In this document: positions 1 to 8,020 of the stretch, one piece after another
How the letters are laid out: each line of letters opens with the position of its first letter
How positions within the stretch are numbered: the stretch's first letter is position 1
Origin: Celeribacter arenosi
GTDB lineage: Bacteria > Pseudomonadota > Alphaproteobacteria > Rhodobacterales > Rhodobacteraceae
Assembly (NCBI RefSeq): GCF_039539485.1
Contig: NZ_BAABDF010000007.1
Coordinates: 1-64,000 of the forward strand
Length of the DNA: 64,000 bases
Direction: 5' to 3'
Translations under genes and position numbers: made by a program
The notes under the pieces: model-generated
Databases searched by the model: none
What the model saw: only the letters and a program-made list of their open reading frames with translations
What the model was told of the DNA's origin: nothing

Positions 1-72
1 GGCCTGCGTTTCGCTATCCGCGAAGGCGGCCGCACCGTGGGTTCCGGCGTCGTTTCCAAGATTATCGAGTAA
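1..72 (+). CDS. tuf: Elongation factor Tu, C-terminal end (partial)
   Basis: Only the last 23 codons are inside the window. They read GLRFAIREGGRTVGSGVVSK followed by IIE and a stop, which is the conserved C-terminus of domain III of EF-Tu, the GTPase that delivers aminoacyl-tRNA to the ribosome. A tuf copy directly upstream of rpsJ is the usual str/S10 junction. The start lies outside the window, so nothing can be said about its promoter or about a second tuf copy. Confidence 0.95.
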   Translation, partial: GLRFAIREGGRTVGSGVVSKIIE

Positions 73-202
73 TTCCCGAAAGGGACTTGCACGACGTTCG
101 GGGCGGGTGTATCCGCCCCGAATTCCTTTTCAGGTTCGACGTGGGATCGGCAATGGTGCCGTTTCGACCTCTCAACCGGTGAAGCCCGCGAAAGGCTACA
201 AT

Positions 203-511
203 ATGCAGTCGCAAAATATTCGCATTCGGCTGAAGGCATTTGATTTCCGCGTCCTGGATGCGTCCACGCAGGAAATCGTCAACACGGCAAAGCGCACTGG
301 CGCTCAGGTCCGTGGCCCGATCCCGCTGCCCAACAAGATTGAAAAGTTCACGGTTCTCCGTGGCCCGCACATCGACAAAAAGTCCCGCGACCAGTTCGAG
401 ATCCGTACGCACAAGCGTCTGCTCGACATCGTGGACCCGACGCCCCAGACCGTGGACGCGCTGATGAAGCTCGACCTCGCCGCTGGCGTTGACGTCGAAA
501 TCAAAGTTTAA
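203..511 (+). CDS. rpsJ: 30S ribosomal protein S10
   Basis: This 102-residue protein is the normal S10 length and carries the family signature around GPIPLPNKIEKFTVLRGPHI and the RTHKRLLDI block. S10 sits in the 30S head and also acts as NusE in antitermination. The frame stays open upstream to 107, but the ATG at 203 gives the expected N-terminus (MQSQNIRIRLKAFD). It opens the S10 operon, with tuf ending 130 bases before it. A strong AGGAGG between its stop and rplC serves the next gene. Confidence 0.97.
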   Translation: MQSQNIRIRLKAFDFRVLDASTQEIVNTAKRTGAQVRGPIPLPNKIEKFTVLRGPHIDKKSRDQFEIRTHKRLLDIVDPTPQTVDALMKLDLAAGVDVEIKV

Positions 512-526
512 GGAGGGCACCTGGTA

Positions 527-1351
527 ATGTTGCGCTCTGGTGTAATTGCGAAGAAGGTCGGCATGACCCGCCTCTTCATGGAAGACGGAAAACAGATTCC
601 TGTAACCGTTCTTCAACTCGAAAACCTTCAGGTTGTCGCTCAGCGGACCTCCGAAAAAGACGGCTACTCTGCTGTTCAGCTCGGTGCCGGTTCCGCAAAA
701 GCGAAACGGACCTCCAAAGCCATGCGCGGTCACTTTGCCGCGGCGAATGTTGCGCCGAAACGCAAAATCGCCGAATTCCGCGTGGATGCAGAGAACCTGA
801 TCAATGTTGGCGAAGAAATCATCGCCGACCATTACTTCGAAGGTCAGTTTGTAGACGTGTCCGGTACGTCGATCGGTAAAGGATTTGCCGGTTCGATGAA
901 ACGTCACAACTTTGGGGGCCTGCGCGCTACTCACGGTGTGTCCGTTTCCCACCGTTCGCACGGCTCCACAGGTCAGTGTCAGGATCCGGGTAAAGTCTTC
1001 AAAGGTAAGAAGATGGCCGGTCACATGGGTGCCGTTCGCGTCACCACACAGAACCTGCAGGTTGTCAAAACCGATACCGACCGTGGCCTGATCATGGTCA
1101 AAGGCGCCGTTCCCGGCTCCAAAGGTGGTTGGGTGACTGTTAAGGACGCGGTTAAAAAACCGTTCCCTGACAACGCAATTCTGCCCGCCGCTCTGCGTTC
1201 CGCTGCTGCTGAAGCTGCGAAAGTTGCCGAAGCTGCCGCTGCTGAAGCTGCCGCCGCCGAAGCCGCCGCTGCAGAAGCCGCTGCCGCAGAAGCCGCCGCT
1301 GCCGAAGAAGCGTCCCTGAACGCTACTGAGAAGAAGGAAGGCGACGAATGA
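527..1351 (+). CDS. rplC: 50S ribosomal protein L3 with Ala/Glu-rich C-terminal tail
   Basis: The first 210 or so residues are a standard L3 (FAGSMKRHNFGGLRATHGVS, then SHRSHGSTGQCQDPGKVFKGK), the 50S protein that nucleates assembly near the peptidyl-transferase centre. At 274 residues it is about 60 longer than E. coli L3. The surplus is a C-terminal tail made of Glu-Ala-Ala-Ala-Ala units from about residue 225, likely helical. ATG 527 follows AGGAGG. The stop overlaps the rplD start by 4 bases (ATGA), indicating coupled translation. Confidence 0.97.
   Translation: MLRSGVIAKKVGMTRLFMEDGKQIPVTVLQLENLQVVAQRTSEKDGYSAVQLGAGSAKAKRTSKAMRGHFAAANVAPKRKIAEFRVDAENLINVGEEIIADHYFEGQFVDVSGTSIGKGFAGSMKRHNFGGLRATHGVSVSHRSHGSTGQCQDPGKVFKGKKMAGHMGAVRVTTQNLQVVKTDTDRGLIMVKGAVPGSKGGWVTVKDAVKKPFPDNAILPAALRSAAAEAAKVAEAAAAEAAAAEAAAAEAAAAEAAAAEEASLNATEKKEGDE
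1228..1311 (+). repeat. 15-bp tandem units encoding the EAAAA tail of L3
   Basis: Degenerate 15-base units (GAAGCYGCYGCYGCY-like) encode repeated Glu-Ala4. The units differ at synonymous third positions, so the repeat is conserved at protein level more than at DNA level. It lies wholly inside rplC. Confidence 0.8.
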
Positions 1352-1968
1352 AACTCGACGTGATCAAACTCGACGGCGGCAAAGCCGGGACGCTCGATCT
1401 CGACGAAGCCCTCTTCGGTCTGGAACCGCGCACCGACATCCTGCACCGTGTGGTGCGTTGGCAGCGTAACAACGCGCAGGCCGGCACCCACAAGGTGAAG
1501 ACCCGTTCGGAAGTGTCCTATTCCACCAAAAAGATCTATCGCCAAAAAGGCACCGGTGGCGCACGTCACGGTTCCCGCAAGGCGCCGATCTTCCGTAAAG
1601 GTGGTATCTACAAGGGCCCGACCCCGCGTTCCCACGGCCACGAGCTGACGAAGAAATTCCGCAAGCTCGGTCTGAAACATGCGCTCTCCGCGAAAGCCGC
1701 AACTGGCAATCTCGTGGTTCTGGAAGATGCGAAACTCGCAGAAGCCAAAACCGCATTGCTGGCACGTGCTGTGAAGGAGCAGGGCTGGAAACGCGTTCTG
1801 GTTATCGACGGAACCGACGTTGATGCGAATTTCAAAGCTGCGGCTGCGAATATCGCTGGTGTCGACATCCTGCCGACCATGGGCGCCAACGTGTATGATA
1901 TCCTCAAGCGTGACACTCTCGTGATCACCAAAGCGGGTATCGAAGCTCTGGAGGCTCGTTTGAAATGA
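1348..1968 (+). CDS. rplD: 50S ribosomal protein L4
   Basis: This 206-residue L4 has the conserved loop region around YRQKGTGGARHGSRKAPIF that lines the exit tunnel. In many bacteria L4 also represses its own operon at a leader structure; no matching leader was identified here. It begins 4 bases inside rplC (ATGA) and ends 4 bases inside rplW (ATGA), so rplC-rplD-rplW are translationally coupled. Confidence 0.97.
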   Translation: MKLDVIKLDGGKAGTLDLDEALFGLEPRTDILHRVVRWQRNNAQAGTHKVKTRSEVSYSTKKIYRQKGTGGARHGSRKAPIFRKGGIYKGPTPRSHGHELTKKFRKLGLKHALSAKAATGNLVVLEDAKLAEAKTALLARAVKEQGWKRVLVIDGTDVDANFKAAAANIAGVDILPTMGANVYDILKRDTLVITKAGIEALEARLK

Positions 1969-2261
1969 CCAACAAAGCAGAACTCTACGACGTGATCCGC
2001 AAGCCGATCATCACCGAGAAAGCCACTATGGCTTCTGAGCACGGTGCTGTGGTTTTTGAAGTCGCCATCGACTCCAACAAGCCGCAGATCAAAAAAGCTG
2101 TTGAAGAGCTTTTTGGTGTGAAGGTCAAAGCGGTCAACACGGTTGTCACCAAAGGTAAGACCAAGCGTTTCCGCGGTCAGCCTGGCAAACGTAAAGACGT
2201 CAAGAAAGCCTATGTCACGCTCGAAGAGGGTAATTCCATCGACGTGTCGACCGGTCTCTAA
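1965..2261 (+). CDS. rplW: 50S ribosomal protein L23
   Basis: This 98-residue L23 contains YDVIRKPIITEKATMASEHG near the N-terminus and the KTKRFRGQPGKRKDVKKAYV block. L23 surrounds the tunnel exit and docks SRP and trigger factor. It overlaps rplD by 4 bases. Unusually for this operon, a strong intrinsic terminator follows 60 bases downstream and rplB does not start for about 900 bases. Confidence 0.97.
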   Translation: MTNKAELYDVIRKPIITEKATMASEHGAVVFEVAIDSNKPQIKKAVEELFGVKVKAVNTVVTKGKTKRFRGQPGKRKDVKKAYVTLEEGNSIDVSTGL

Positions 2262-2319
2262 GGTCCGACCCGGACTTGAAGCTGATCCTCAATGATCAGT
2301 GGACCTGTAAAGTTTAAAG

Positions 2320-2346
2320 GCCCCCCGAGAAATTGGGGGGCTTTTT
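2320..2346 (+). terminator. Intrinsic terminator after rplW
   Basis: The stem has six G-C pairs plus a G-U and an A-U pair, capped by a GAAA loop, and is followed by CTTTTTG. It would end transcription of the rpsJ-rplW segment ahead of the inserted lipoprotein gene. Confidence 0.85.
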
Positions 2347-2421
2347 GTATTCAATTTGCTCGGATATTGTTTGTGAAGAAATTACATCGACCGAAGATGA
2401 TCTTTAAAAAGGAAATTTGAT

Positions 2422-2958
2422 TTGCGGATATTCACCTTAATATTTAGATTGTTCGTTTGCAGTGTGTTGGTTGCTTGTTCTAGTGGGCAGGTGGAAGGAC
2501 GCTACAAAGTTGCTTATGGTGAGTTAGATTTGTTTTGGAATGATTTCCTGAAGATAAGCAAGTTGCATAAGGCTTCATTTCCACAGGAGGCGGGTGAAAG
2601 TATCTATATGTTTGGAGCAACGGCTTCAAATGTCAGGATTACCATGCCTGACGGGCAGCAGATGTCGTCTGACAAGGAGTGCAAAATGGCGTCATCTCAT
2701 AGTGTAAATGGTCGCCCGGTATTTGACGGTAAATATTATACTGAATGTGATCGCCGCCTTCGTGCAGCAATGGGTGCGGTGAGGAAGCCTGCAGCGGGCG
2801 ATTTGATCGCGCTGGCCAAAACAGCAGTGGAAGCAGATGGTCGCTGTCAGTGGATTGGGTATGACCGTGCGCTTGATTTACGCGTAAGGGCCACTGGACG
2901 CCTTGCTAGCTTTTCTGATGATCGGTTCTTCTTCGCAAAGTTAAAATGTGTTCAGTAG
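2422..2958 (+). CDS. Hypothetical lipoprotein inserted in the S10 operon
   Basis: The family of this 178-residue protein was not recognised. The N-terminus is a lipoprotein signal: basic start MRIF, hydrophobic core, and lipobox LVAC with Cys19 followed by Ser, which in the Lol rule favours the outer membrane. Several Cys residues in the mature part (CKMASS, TECDRR, GRCQW, LKCVQ) suggest disulfides. The start is TTG, supported by AAAAAGGAAA about 8 bases upstream. The gene is visibly AT-richer than the flanking ribosomal genes and uses rarer codons, suggesting transfer. It sits between a terminator and rplB. Confidence 0.75.
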   Translation: MRIFTLIFRLFVCSVLVACSSGQVEGRYKVAYGELDLFWNDFLKISKLHKASFPQEAGESIYMFGATASNVRITMPDGQQMSSDKECKMASSHSVNGRPVFDGKYYTECDRRLRAAMGAVRKPAAGDLIALAKTAVEADGRCQWIGYDRALDLRVRATGRLASFSDDRFFFAKLKCVQ

Positions 2959-3164
2959 ACTTGTAGCGAGCATCATCCCTAGACAGCCACACAGACTCCC
3001 ACTATACCCCGCGCATCACGTGGCCCCGGATTCGTTCTGGGGCCTCGTGATGTTTGAATTCGGGGACCTTCGGGGCCCTATATCTCGGTCACCTCTCGAG
3101 GGGGCTAACACATAGGCGGGACACCTCAAAAGGGACCGCCGTAGCTAAACGGAAGACAGAAAGC

Positions 3165-4004
3165 ATGGCACTCAAGTCGTATAAGCCGACGACGCCTGGC
3201 CAACGTGGGTTGGTTCTGATCGACCGTTCGGAGCTCTGGAAAGGACGCCCGGTCAAATCTCTCACTGAGGGTTTGTCCAAGAACGGCGGCCGGAACAACA
3301 CCGGACGGATCACGATGCGCCGCAAAGGCGGCGGGGCAAAGCGTCTCTATCGTATCGTCGATTTCAAACGTAACAAGTTTGATGTCGCAGCGACTGTGGA
3401 ACGGATCGAATATGACCCGAACCGCACCGCGTTTATCGCACTGATCAAATATGAAGATGGCGAGCAGGCCTACATCCTTGCGCCACAGCGTCTCGCTGTT
3501 GGTGACAAAGTGATCGCCGCTGCCAAAGCCGACGTGAAGCCGGGCAACGCGATGCCTTTCTCCGGTCTGCCCATCGGTACGATCGTCCACAACGTCGAGC
3601 TTAAGCCCGGCAAAGGTGGTCAGATCGCACGTGCCGCAGGCACCTACGCCCAGTTCGTTGGTCGTGATGGTGGCTACGCACAGATCCGCCTCTCTTCGGG
3701 CGAATTGCGCATGGTCCGTCAGGAATGCATGGCCACCGTTGGTGCCGTGTCCAACCCTGACAACTCCAACCAGAACATCGGTAAAGCCGGTCGTAACCGC
3801 CACAAGGGCATCCGCCCCTCTGTTCGTGGTGTTGTTATGAACCCGATCGATCACCCGCACGGTGGTGGTGAAGGCCGGACATCTGGTGGTCGTCACCCAG
3901 TGACGCCATGGGGTAAGCCGACGAAAGGCGCAAAAACGCGCAAGAACAAGGGTTCGGATAAACTTATCATCCGCTCCCGTCACGCTCGGAAAAAGGGTCG
4001 CTAA
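3165..4004 (+). CDS. rplB: 50S ribosomal protein L2
   Basis: This 279-residue L2 is the primary 23S-binding protein at the subunit interface, needed for peptidyl transfer. It has the signature MNPIDHPHGGGEGR near the C-terminus, including the conserved active-region His, and the basic tail RSRHARKKGR. The frame is open upstream to 3054, but ATG 3165 (MALKSYKPTTPGQRG) is the family start. The approximately 200 bases between the lipoprotein gene and this start must hold the promoter for the rplB-rplP segment if the upstream terminator is effective. Confidence 0.97.
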   Translation: MALKSYKPTTPGQRGLVLIDRSELWKGRPVKSLTEGLSKNGGRNNTGRITMRRKGGGAKRLYRIVDFKRNKFDVAATVERIEYDPNRTAFIALIKYEDGEQAYILAPQRLAVGDKVIAAAKADVKPGNAMPFSGLPIGTIVHNVELKPGKGGQIARAAGTYAQFVGRDGGYAQIRLSSGELRMVRQECMATVGAVSNPDNSNQNIGKAGRNRHKGIRPSVRGVVMNPIDHPHGGGEGRTSGGRHPVTPWGKPTKGAKTRKNKGSDKLIIRSRHARKKGR

Positions 4005-4007
4005 GAT

Positions 4008-4286
4008 ATGGCACGTTCTGTCTGGAAAGGCCCGTTTGTGGACGCATATGTCCTCAAGAAGGCCGAAAAATCCCGCGAGTCGGGCCGCAACGAGGTCATC
4101 AAGATCTGGTCGCGCCGCTCCACCATCCTGCCTCAGTTCGTTGGTCTCACCTTTGGTGTGTACAACGGCCAGAAGCACATTCCCGTCAACGTCAGCGAAG
4201 ACATGATTGGTCAGAAGTTCGGTGAGTACGCACCGACACGGACCTACTACGGTCACGCAGCTGATAAAAAAGCGAAGCGGAAATAA
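4008..4286 (+). CDS. rpsS: 30S ribosomal protein S19
   Basis: This 92-residue S19 begins MARSVWKGPFVDAYVLKKAE and carries the IKIWSRRSTILPQFVG core and the EYAPTRTYYGH C-terminal region. It forms the head complex with S13 near the A-site tRNA. It lies 3 bases after rplB and 3 bases before rplV, in the normal order. Confidence 0.97.
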   Translation: MARSVWKGPFVDAYVLKKAEKSRESGRNEVIKIWSRRSTILPQFVGLTFGVYNGQKHIPVNVSEDMIGQKFGEYAPTRTYYGHAADKKAKRK

Positions 4287-4289
4287 GTC

Positions 4290-4670
4290 ATGGGTAAGGT
4301 ATCAAATTCCCGTCGCGTGGCTGACAACGAAGCAATGGCCAAAACCAAAATGCTTCGCGTTTCGCCGCAGAAACTGAACCTCGTGGCTCAGATGATCCGT
4401 GGTAAAAAAGTTGACCGTGCTCTCACGGACCTGACTTTCTCCAACAAACGGATTGCCGCAGACGTGAAGAAATGTCTTCAGTCCGCGATTGCCAACGCCG
4501 AGAACAACCACAACCTCGACGTCGATGAACTCATCGTCGCCGAAGCGTGGGTCGGCAAGAACCTCACCATGAAGCGCGGTCGTCCCCGTGCCCGTGGCCG
4601 GTTCGGCAAGATCATGAAGCCGTTTGCTGAAATCACCATCAAGGTGCGTCAAGTTGAGGAGCAAAGCTAA
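4290..4670 (+). CDS. rplV: 50S ribosomal protein L22
   Basis: This 126-residue L22 carries the long beta-hairpin region (KRGRPRARGRFGKI) that reaches into the exit tunnel and is known as a site of macrolide-resistance mutations. The start ATG 4290 follows rpsS by 3 bases. The last base of its stop is the first base of the rpsC start (TAATG), implying coupling. Confidence 0.97.
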   Translation: MGKVSNSRRVADNEAMAKTKMLRVSPQKLNLVAQMIRGKKVDRALTDLTFSNKRIAADVKKCLQSAIANAENNHNLDVDELIVAEAWVGKNLTMKRGRPRARGRFGKIMKPFAEITIKVRQVEEQS

Positions 4671-5377
4671 TGGGTCATAAGGTAAACCCGATCGGTATGC
4701 GTCTCCAGGTCAACCGCACCTGGGATAGCCGCTGGTACGCCGACACCAAGGACTACGGTGATCTTCTTCTCGAAGACCTTCGTATCCGTGCGTTCATCAA
4801 AGAAGAATGCAAGCAGGCCGGCATCAGCCGTGTGATCATCGAGCGTCCGCACAAAAAGTGCCGCGTCACGATCCACACCGCACGTCCGGGCGTCATCATC
4901 GGCAAGAAAGGTGCAGACATCGAAGGTCTGCGCAAGAAAATCGCCGCGATGACCGACAGCGAGCTGCACCTCAACATCGTTGAAGTGCGCAAGCCTGAGT
5001 TGGATGCAGCCCTCGTGGCCGAGTCCATCGCTCAGCAGCTCGAGCGTCGTGTTTCTTTCCGTCGTGCGATGAAGCGCGCCGTTCAGAACGCAATGCGCAT
5101 GGGCGCTCTCGGCATCAAAGTGAACGTTGCAGGCCGTCTTGGCGGCGCTGAAATCGCGCGTACCGAATGGTATCGCGAAGGTCGCGTGCCGTTGCACACT
5201 CTGCGTGCGGACATCGACTACGCTCACGCCGAAGCAATGACTGCCTATGGCATCATCGGCATCAAAACCTGGATCTTCAAAGGCGAGATTATGGAACACG
5301 ACCCGCAGGCTCGTGACCGTCGCGCTGAAGAACTCCAGCAAGGTCCGGCGCCTCGCGGCGACCGCGGCCGTCGCTAA
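4670..5377 (+). CDS. rpsC: 30S ribosomal protein S3
   Basis: This 235-residue S3 has an N-terminal KH domain with VIIGKKGADIEGLRKK (the GxxG loop) and a C-terminal domain containing GIKVNVAGRLGGAEIART. S3 lines the mRNA entry channel. Its C-terminus is a short basic and Gln/Pro stretch. It overlaps rplV by one base and is followed by AAGGAGA just before rplP. Confidence 0.97.
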   Translation: MGHKVNPIGMRLQVNRTWDSRWYADTKDYGDLLLEDLRIRAFIKEECKQAGISRVIIERPHKKCRVTIHTARPGVIIGKKGADIEGLRKKIAAMTDSELHLNIVEVRKPELDAALVAESIAQQLERRVSFRRAMKRAVQNAMRMGALGIKVNVAGRLGGAEIARTEWYREGRVPLHTLRADIDYAHAEAMTAYGIIGIKTWIFKGEIMEHDPQARDRRAEELQQGPAPRGDRGRR

Positions 5378-5390
5378 GGAGACCTGAAAA

Positions 5391-5804
5391 ATGCTTCAGC
5401 CAAAGCGCACAAAATTCCGCAAGATGTTCAAGGGCCGGATCAAAGGCCAGGCAAAAGGCGGTTCCGATCTCACTTTCGGTAACTTCGGTCTTAAAGCTGT
5501 CGAGCCTGAGCGTGTAACTGCACGCCAGATCGAAGCTGCACGTCGTGCCATGACGCGTCACATGAAACGTCAGGGCCGTGTTTGGATCCGTATTTTCCCA
5601 GACGTACCGGTCACTTCGAAACCGACCGAAGTCCGTATGGGTAAAGGTAAGGGTTCCGTGGATTATTGGGCATGTAAGGTCAAACCCGGCCGCGTCATGT
5701 TCGAAATCGACGGCGTTCCAGAAGACATTGCACGCGAAGCACTCCGCCTCGCAGCAATGAAACTTCCGATCAAAACACGCACTGTGATGCGCGAAGACTG
5801 GTAA
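5391..5804 (+). CDS. rplP: 50S ribosomal protein L16
   Basis: This 137-residue L16 starts MLQPKRTKFRKMFKGRIKG and has RVWIRIFPDVPVTSKPTEVR in the middle. L16 is positioned at the A-site side of the central protuberance. It ends this segment: a strong intrinsic terminator follows about 90 bases downstream, where most bacteria continue directly into rpmC. Confidence 0.97.
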   Translation: MLQPKRTKFRKMFKGRIKGQAKGGSDLTFGNFGLKAVEPERVTARQIEAARRAMTRHMKRQGRVWIRIFPDVPVTSKPTEVRMGKGKGSVDYWACKVKPGRVMFEIDGVPEDIAREALRLAAMKLPIKTRTVMREDW

Positions 5805-5892
5805 AGGCCGAAAACGCTTTCGCGTTTTTGACCCGCGCGGTTTCAGCAAAGTCACCGATTTTGTCCGGCCCGCACCCCGGTTGAGAAATAAG

Positions 5893-5923
5893 AACCCCCG
5901 CCGAGAAATCGGCGGGGGTTTTT
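5893..5923 (+). terminator. Intrinsic terminator after rplP
   Basis: A perfect 12-bp GC-rich stem (AACCCCCGCCGA with its complement) has a GAAA loop and runs into a T-tract. It closes the rplB-rplP segment before the inserted cupin block. Confidence 0.9.
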
Positions 5924-6014
5924 CGTTCAGTGGCCCCGCGTTAGCACGCTTGCGATAGCGGGTGTTTGGGCTAACGTCTTCGTATGATCGCAATACATCG
6001 GAGCCGTCAGTCAC

Positions 6015-6503
6015 ATGCCGAAATTCACGCCCGAAACAGTTCGCAAAGACAGCCATGATGGCGTTGGTCACCCCTGCGGTGCCTTCGAAGCCCTGTTGTT
6101 TAGCGATAGTGGCGGTTTGACCCAGTTCGGGGCATTCGTTGAAACCCTGCCTCCCGGATCATCCTCATCCATCAAGCACTGGCATTCGAGCGAAGATGAA
6201 ATGCTCTACATGCTTTCCGGTGAGGTTCTGGTGCATGAAGGGGGCCACACATTCACGCTTCAGCGCGGCGAGGCCGCCACGTTTAAGGCCGGAGCGCCAT
6301 TAGGTCATTTTGTTGAGAATGTTTCAGAAACGTCGGCGAGCTATTTGATGATCGGCACGCGGTCATCGAGTGATGTGGTGACTTACCCTGAAAACGATCG
6401 TGTATTGTCGTTCGAACGTGGACCGGATGGCGAAATCAAAAATCGGCGCTACACGACGCTGTCGGGAGAGCCGGCGGATTCACCCTATTTGCACGAGCGT
6501 TGA
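6015..6503 (+). CDS. Cupin-domain protein
   Basis: This 162-residue single cupin has motif 1 as PGSSSSIKHWHSSEDEMLYM with metal-ligand candidates His55, His57 and Glu60/62, and His98 of motif 2 (GAPLGHFVEN). The fold binds a metal and small ligands; the substrate cannot be read from sequence. ATG 6015 has only a weak ribosome-binding site. It is the only + strand gene in the block inserted between rplP and rpmC, and no partner enzyme sits beside it. Confidence 0.8.
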   Translation: MPKFTPETVRKDSHDGVGHPCGAFEALLFSDSGGLTQFGAFVETLPPGSSSSIKHWHSSEDEMLYMLSGEVLVHEGGHTFTLQRGEAATFKAGAPLGHFVENVSETSASYLMIGTRSSSDVVTYPENDRVLSFERGPDGEIKNRRYTTLSGEPADSPYLHER

Positions 6504-6530
6504 TCTGAGCCAGCAGTGAACACCTGCCGG

Positions 6531-6923
6531 TTAAAAGGTCGGCTCAAGTTTCGAGATAACTCTCTTGATGATACTTTCGAACTGCCACGAATCCGGCATT
6601 CTGTTCATCCAAAGGCGCTCCCCGTTGCTGCCGAACAGCATCAGTGACCAACGCGTGCCGCGCATCCGTTGGATCGCCGAGATATCGATCGACTGCGCCA
6701 CACCGGCCGGCTCCACCACCATGACCCTTCTCGTCGTTATGACATAAGCGATTGGGCGAAAGGCGCGGTGGATAAAAATTGGTAGGAGTACGGGAGATAA
6801 CATGGCCGTCACGAGGTGGAAAAGCGGATCGCGGATGTTTGGAAAGACTAATCCGTCGACCGAAAATACGATCTGCTCACCTGCGATCAATTCGATGGGC
6901 TTGAACTTGTAATTTAAAAGCAT
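6531..6923 (-). CDS. Small PH-like domain membrane-associated protein
   Basis: This 130-residue protein has a hydrophobic segment (about residues 35-55, HLVTAMLSPVLLPIFI) followed by YVITTRRVMVVEPAG, which resembles the beta-strand signature of bacterial PH (bPH/YdbS-like) domains. The remainder, SIDISAIQRMRGTRWS, fits the same fold. Function is unknown. It runs against the ribosomal operon and lies just downstream of, and co-directional with, the oxygenase-like gene. The family call rests on motif resemblance only. Confidence 0.6.
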   Translation of the reverse strand: MLLNYKFKPIELIAGEQIVFSVDGLVFPNIRDPLFHLVTAMLSPVLLPIFIHRAFRPIAYVITTRRVMVVEPAGVAQSIDISAIQRMRGTRWSLMLFGSNGERLWMNRMPDSWQFESIIKRVISKLEPTF

Positions 6924-6970
6924 AACACCCCGAATTTCTCACCCGATTAATGGGCGACAGGGCAGGTCGG

Positions 6971-7591
6971 TCAACCCCATTTGTAGTTAAAAGACACGCT
7001 GATCCGGTCGTCTTCACTTGTGTTCATCGGAACCTCGTGGCGCAGCCAGCTTTCCCACAGCAACACATCACCTACCTCGGGCTGCACATAGATAAAGCTC
7101 TTTAACTCCCGACGGGCGCCTTTGATGCGCGGGGGCGCGGCCATCATCATTGCGTGGCGCGGATCCTCGAGTTTGAGGGCCGATGCGCCTTCGGGCATGG
7201 AAATGTATGTTGTCCCTGAAATCACCGAGTGAGGGTGAATGTGGGAACCATGTGTGCCGCCTTCGGGAAGGATGTTGATCCAGAGATCTTCGAGCACCAG
7301 TTTGCGCCCGTCGAGGTCGAATTGGAGGTCCTGTGCGAACTCCGCAACGTGTTTATCCAGCGCATCGACCATGTCTTTGAAAATCGGAAACCGCCATGGC
7401 AGGTCGGTGAGGGAGGCATAAGAGGTATAGCCCGGATAGGCGTTATCTTCGCACCATTGCTGACCGGCCTCGTCATCTTCGGCGATAGCGTAGCAGGAGG
7501 CTTCCAACTCCGCGGGATCGACCTTTGGGCCGCGCTCCGAAAGGGAGGCGCGGTAGAGGCGGGTAGCAAAGAGGGATTCAATTGTGGACAT
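6971..7591 (-). CDS. TIGR02466-type putative 2OG-Fe(II) oxygenase
   Basis: This 206-residue protein has LEDLWINILPEGGTHGSHIH followed by PHSVISGTTYI, then GDVLLWESWLRHEVP and DRISVSFNY, the layout of TIGR02466 proteins. These are predicted double-stranded beta-helix iron/2-oxoglutarate oxygenases. Candidate ligands are the HIHPH cluster (residues 117-121), His185, and Arg196 for 2OG. The ATG at 7591 is chosen because CGGAGCC lies 7 bases upstream; a longer frame to 7615 has no such site. The substrate is unknown. It is encoded opposite to the flanking ribosomal genes. Confidence 0.72.
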   Translation of the reverse strand: MSTIESLFATRLYRASLSERGPKVDPAELEASCYAIAEDDEAGQQWCEDNAYPGYTSYASLTDLPWRFPIFKDMVDALDKHVAEFAQDLQFDLDGRKLVLEDLWINILPEGGTHGSHIHPHSVISGTTYISMPEGASALKLEDPRHAMMMAAPPRIKGARRELKSFIYVQPEVGDVLLWESWLRHEVPMNTSEDDRISVSFNYKWG

Positions 7592-7807
7592 GGTTTGGCT
7601 CCGTATGTGGACCATTTCCAGTCGTGCCTACGCCAGCCTGCCGAAAAAGCCAAACAATCCTTGCGGCGATGCCACGACTCCCTTATAGAGCGGCATCTCA
7701 GAGATTCCCCCATCCGGGGGTCTTTGTCGTTTTTGCATAACCCACCGGACCAGAGGTCACCCCACAAGGGCGCCCACCGGTGCTGTTAGGAACTAAGGAG
7801 AGGCGAT

Positions 7808-8008
7808 ATGAACGCCCAAGAACTACGTGCCAAGACTCCGGACCAGCTCCGCGAAGATCTGGCAAACCTGAAAAAAGAATCCTTCAACCTGCGCTTTCAG
7901 CAGGCCACGGGTCAGCTCGAAAACACCGCTCAGATTCGCAAAGCGCGCCGTTCGGCCGCACTTGTGAAGACTATTCTGAACGAAAAAGCTGCCGCAGCGG
8001 CTGAATAA
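7808..8008 (+). CDS. rpmC: 50S ribosomal protein L29
   Basis: This 66-residue L29 has the usual helical hairpin, MNAQELRAKTPDQLREDLAN, and the FNLRFQQATGQLENT core. It lies at the tunnel exit beside L23. AAGGAGAGG is placed ahead of ATG 7808. It is the first gene after the cupin/oxygenase insertion and so probably lies near the promoter of the spc segment, in the 200 bases upstream. Confidence 0.96.
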   Translation: MNAQELRAKTPDQLREDLANLKKESFNLRFQQATGQLENTAQIRKARRSAALVKTILNEKAAAAAE

Positions 8009-8020
8009 GGAGCGACCCAG

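Noticed and set aside
62..1024. Long minus-strand frame opposite rpsJ/rplC
   Set aside because: It mirrors strongly conserved ribosomal genes; GC-rich codon bias produces such antisense frames throughout the window.
1200..1330. CRISPR-like repeat array
   Set aside because: The repeats are 15-base codon repeats for Glu-Ala4 in rplC with no spacers.
3054..3164. In-frame upstream extension of rplB
   Set aside because: The family start is MALKSYKPTTPGQRG at 3165; the extension matches no L2 protein.
7222..7767. Minus-strand frame overlapping the TIGR02466 gene
   Set aside because: Lies in another frame over a well-supported gene and is Arg/Ser/Pro-rich, as typical for shadow frames.
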